The notes below the pieces were generated by a model. It ran no database searches, was not told the origin of the DNA, and saw nothing but the letters and a program-made list of their open reading frames with translations. From Prevotella sp. (GTDB lineage Bacteria > Bacteroidota > Bacteroidia > Bacteroidales > Bacteroidaceae), in the NCBI GenBank assembly GCA_022775985.1, contig JALFIM010000020.1:1-43638 (forward strand): 43,638 nucleotides of DNA, read 5' to 3'. The position numbers and the translations under genes are program-made. Numbering within the stretch: the first letter of the stretch is position 1; each line of letters begins with the position of its first letter. Of this stretch, positions 41,812 through 43,638 are shown piece after piece.

Positions 41812-43482
41812 TTAATTCTCTTCCACGATTCGGGTAAACTGCCCCCAAGTGGAGTTGTACTTATAATACAGCTTGCGCCCCTTGGCCACGTGCAGGCGGC
41901 AGGTACTGAAGATACTCGCGCCCGAAGATGTGAACGTGTTGGCGGAGCATACGGGCGGCGTGGGGGCAGAGATGTAGATGTCGGTGAGCGGACAGCCGTC
42001 GAACACATAGTTGCCCAGCAGCTCGGTTTTCTCGCCCAGCCGCACGATGGAGAGGCTTGCGCACTGCTGAAACGTGCCCGTGGGCACCTGACGCAGCGTA
42101 GACGGCAGCGACACCTCCCTCACCTTACTGCCGTAGAAGGCACACTGGCCGATGGCCGTCAGCCCGTCGGCGAAGGCAAACCGCTCTATGCTGCAGTCGC
42201 GGAAAGCATAGTCGCCCACGGCGGTGACGGTAGAGGGCAGCGTGTACTCGCCGCTCTTGCCCATGGGAAACCACAGTATGGCCGTGCCGTCGGCACTGAG
42301 CAGCACGCCGTCCTTGCTGCTGTAATAAGTGTTGGCGGCCGAAACCGTGATGTCGGCCAGTGCCGTGCAGCCCGACGACGGCTTGATGTCTGCTACCGAT
42401 GCCGACACCACAAGCGAGCGCAGCGACGTGCAGTCCCTGAACGCCTCGGCCTCTATGCGCACCACCTGCTGCGGCAGCACTATGCTGCTCAGGGCCGCAC
42501 AAGAGGCGAACATGCCCATGCCCACGACATCATCCTCCGTGTACCGTCCGGCAGCATAGGCCATACCGCCGGCCACTATCTGCGCTCCCGAGAGGTCGAT
42601 GTCGGCAAGCCGTCCGGCAGAAGGATTGTTCTCGTCATCGCAGCCGGCCATATCGCGCAGCGTGCGGAGGTCACTGCCGTTGAGCGGACCGGCCAGGGAG
42701 AGACTCGTATAACTGTACTTGTCATCGCCGACAAGCTCGGTGAGCTGTCCTGCCTCGGCCAGAACCGTGGCCTGTGAGGTGGTGACAGTGGCGGAAGTGC
42801 CCCTGTCCTCGCCGTTGCGGTTGGCCGCGAAGGGCGTCACGGTGTAGGCAATGCCAGGCTGCAAGCCGCCGATGCGCAGCCGCAGCATGCCGTCGGCATC
42901 GGGCGTGGCGGTCTGCTCCACGCGCTGCTCCGTGCCGATACCGTGGCCGAGGTCGCTGCCATCGGCACGCGAGAGGTAGCAGCCACTGACCGTTATGGGG
43001 TCGCCGCCGTCGTCGGTGATGGTGTAGCCCACTATGATGCTCATCGGACTGCTGCTCAGCACAGCCGCACCGCCCACGGAAGGCATGTCGTTGGGCAACG
43101 TGGTGAAGGCCATGCGGTCGGCCAACAGCACTGCCGTGCCGTTGCCGCCCTGCAACATATAGTAATATGTAGTGCCCGGCGTGAGCCCCGTAAGGCGCAG
43201 CCGCACTATGCCGTCGGCACCAGACTCGGGGCCGACAGACTCCGACTTATGCTCCATGTCCTCGCCCTCGCCATAGCGGAACCACAGCTGTGGCACCTCC
43301 GCGCCGCCGTCCACCACGCACTGGCCGGCTATCGTAGCCTCCGTGCGGCTGATGTCGGCAGCCTCCAACGTGTGCAGCCGTGGCTCAATGTTGCCCGGCT
43401 TGTCGTCGCTGCAAGCCCCCAGTGCCGACACGCCCAGCGCAGCCACAGCCACCATACATATACGATATATCAGATTCCTCAT
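41812..43482 (-). CDS. BspA-type leucine-rich repeat surface lipoprotein
   Basis: The ATG at 43482 (MRNLIYRICMVAVAALGVSA, then LGACSDD) gives a lipoprotein signal with lipobox LGAC. The frame extends upstream to 43554 only through repeat sequence. The 556-residue product has two fibronectin-III-like domains (about 35-230, with LTGLTPGTTYYYMLQGG and IGGLQPGIAYTVTPFAA). An LRR_5/BspA-type repeat region follows (about 275-530): LPQQVVRIEAEAFRDCTSLR, LPSTVTAVGDYAFRDCS, LPSTLRQVPTGTFQQCASL and TELLGNYVFDGCPL. Such proteins in Prevotella, Tannerella and Bacteroides are exposed on the surface and linked to adhesion. It is the first gene of the minus-strand group with the STLKRL protein and probably the kinase. 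Confidence 0.88.
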   Translation of the reverse strand: MRNLIYRICMVAVAALGVSALGACSDDKPGNIEPRLHTLEAADISRTEATIAGQCVVDGGAEVPQLWFRYGEGEDMEHKSESVGPESGADGIVRLRLTGLTPGTTYYYMLQGGNGTAVLLADRMAFTTLPNDMPSVGGAAVLSSSPMSIIVGYTITDDGGDPITVSGCYLSRADGSDLGHGIGTEQRVEQTATPDADGMLRLRIGGLQPGIAYTVTPFAANRNGEDRGTSATVTTSQATVLAEAGQLTELVGDDKYSYTSLSLAGPLNGSDLRTLRDMAGCDDENNPSAGRLADIDLSGAQIVAGGMAYAAGRYTEDDVVGMGMFASCAALSSIVLPQQVVRIEAEAFRDCTSLRSLVVSASVADIKPSSGCTALADITVSAANTYYSSKDGVLLSADGTAILWFPMGKSGEYTLPSTVTAVGDYAFRDCSIERFAFADGLTAIGQCAFYGSKVREVSLPSTLRQVPTGTFQQCASLSIVRLGEKTELLGNYVFDGCPLTDIYISAPTPPVCSANTFTSSGASIFSTCRLHVAKGRKLYYKYNSTWGQFTRIVEEN

Positions 43483-43518
43483 TCGCTCTCTTATCTTAAA
43501 CAGCCACAGCCATAAGCC

Positions 43519-43638
43519 AAAGCAGCCGCAGCCATTGGATTTTTCACTTTCCACTCTTCACTTTTCCCTTAAATACCCATAGGTATAGGATTCTTCGTTC
43601 TTCCCTCTTCACTCTTCCCTTAAATGGCCAAAGCCATT
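43519..43638 (-). repeat. Copies of the 58-bp repeat upstream of the BspA-type gene
   Basis: At least two degenerate units (around 43525-43572 and 43573-43626, with ATTGGATTTTTCACTTTCC and ATAGGATTCTTCGTTCTTCC) plus the start of a third run to the window edge. They belong to the same family as 39927-39970 and 41000-41215. Confidence 0.8.

Noticed and set aside
1..43638. tRNA or rRNA genes
   Set aside because: I looked for cloverleaf-like sequences and conserved rRNA segments in the gaps and saw none. A dedicated tRNA scan would be decisive.

Overview
The window looks like chromosome from a GC-rich member of the Bacteroidales, most likely Prevotellaceae. The evidence is the rimP-nusA-infB-suf gene order, promoter elements of the Bacteroidetes type (TAnnTTTG at -7, TTG or TTTG at -33), the absence of Shine-Dalgarno sequences, and families typical of the group: DUF6377 regulator, BspA-type leucine-rich lipoprotein, GH99-like and GH43 enzymes, and a CTnDOT-type integrase. 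Genus and species cannot be fixed from the sequence alone.

Layout. 1-5.7 kb (minus strand): rimP, nusA, infB, then the 5' part of sufB, with a promoter and a terminator-like hairpin in the rimP leader. 5.9-6.6 kb: a HigB/HigA-type toxin-antitoxin pair whose toxin frame has a stop codon. 6.9-10.0 kb: a secreted GH99-like protein and a DUF6377 membrane regulator. 10.0-10.9 kb: a long non-coding, partly AT-rich gap. 10.9-17.7 kb (plus): a VanX-like dipeptidase overlapping a methyltransferase gene, a GNAT-like protein, parE and an S41 protease. 17.9-26.8 kb: a divergent peptidoglycan-scavenging locus, with namZ (DUF1343) on the minus strand and a sodium/solute symporter, a serine hydrolase, a transglutaminase-like protein and a split N-acetylmuramoyl-L-alanine amidase on the plus strand. 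27.0-28.0 kb: ruvB.

28.1-34.0 kb is an AT-richer integrated island: a tyrosine recombinase, a small companion gene, about 0.9 kb of non-coding DNA with two large nested palindromes, and a tightly packed minus-strand operon of three genes (169-aa acidic protein, PD-(D/E)xK nuclease with a QxxxY motif, beta-CASP metallo-beta-lactamase nuclease). This operon is the best candidate for an undescribed, possibly defensive, system.

34.1-43.6 kb returns to GC-rich chromosome: a MORN-repeat/GH25 lysozyme lipoprotein with an overlapping upstream gene, a large FG-GAP plus GH43 secreted protein, and a minus-strand set of BspA-type lipoprotein, a small 'STLKRL' protein and a Hanks-type kinase, separated by copies of a 58-bp repeat.

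Intergenic DNA is rich in repeats. One family occurs three times (6.6, 17.7 and 36.5 kb) with a strict design: three direct 22-bp units, one inverted unit forming a hairpin, and a conserved tail. Two unrelated sequence families also use a 22-bp period (10.1 and 17.8 kb).
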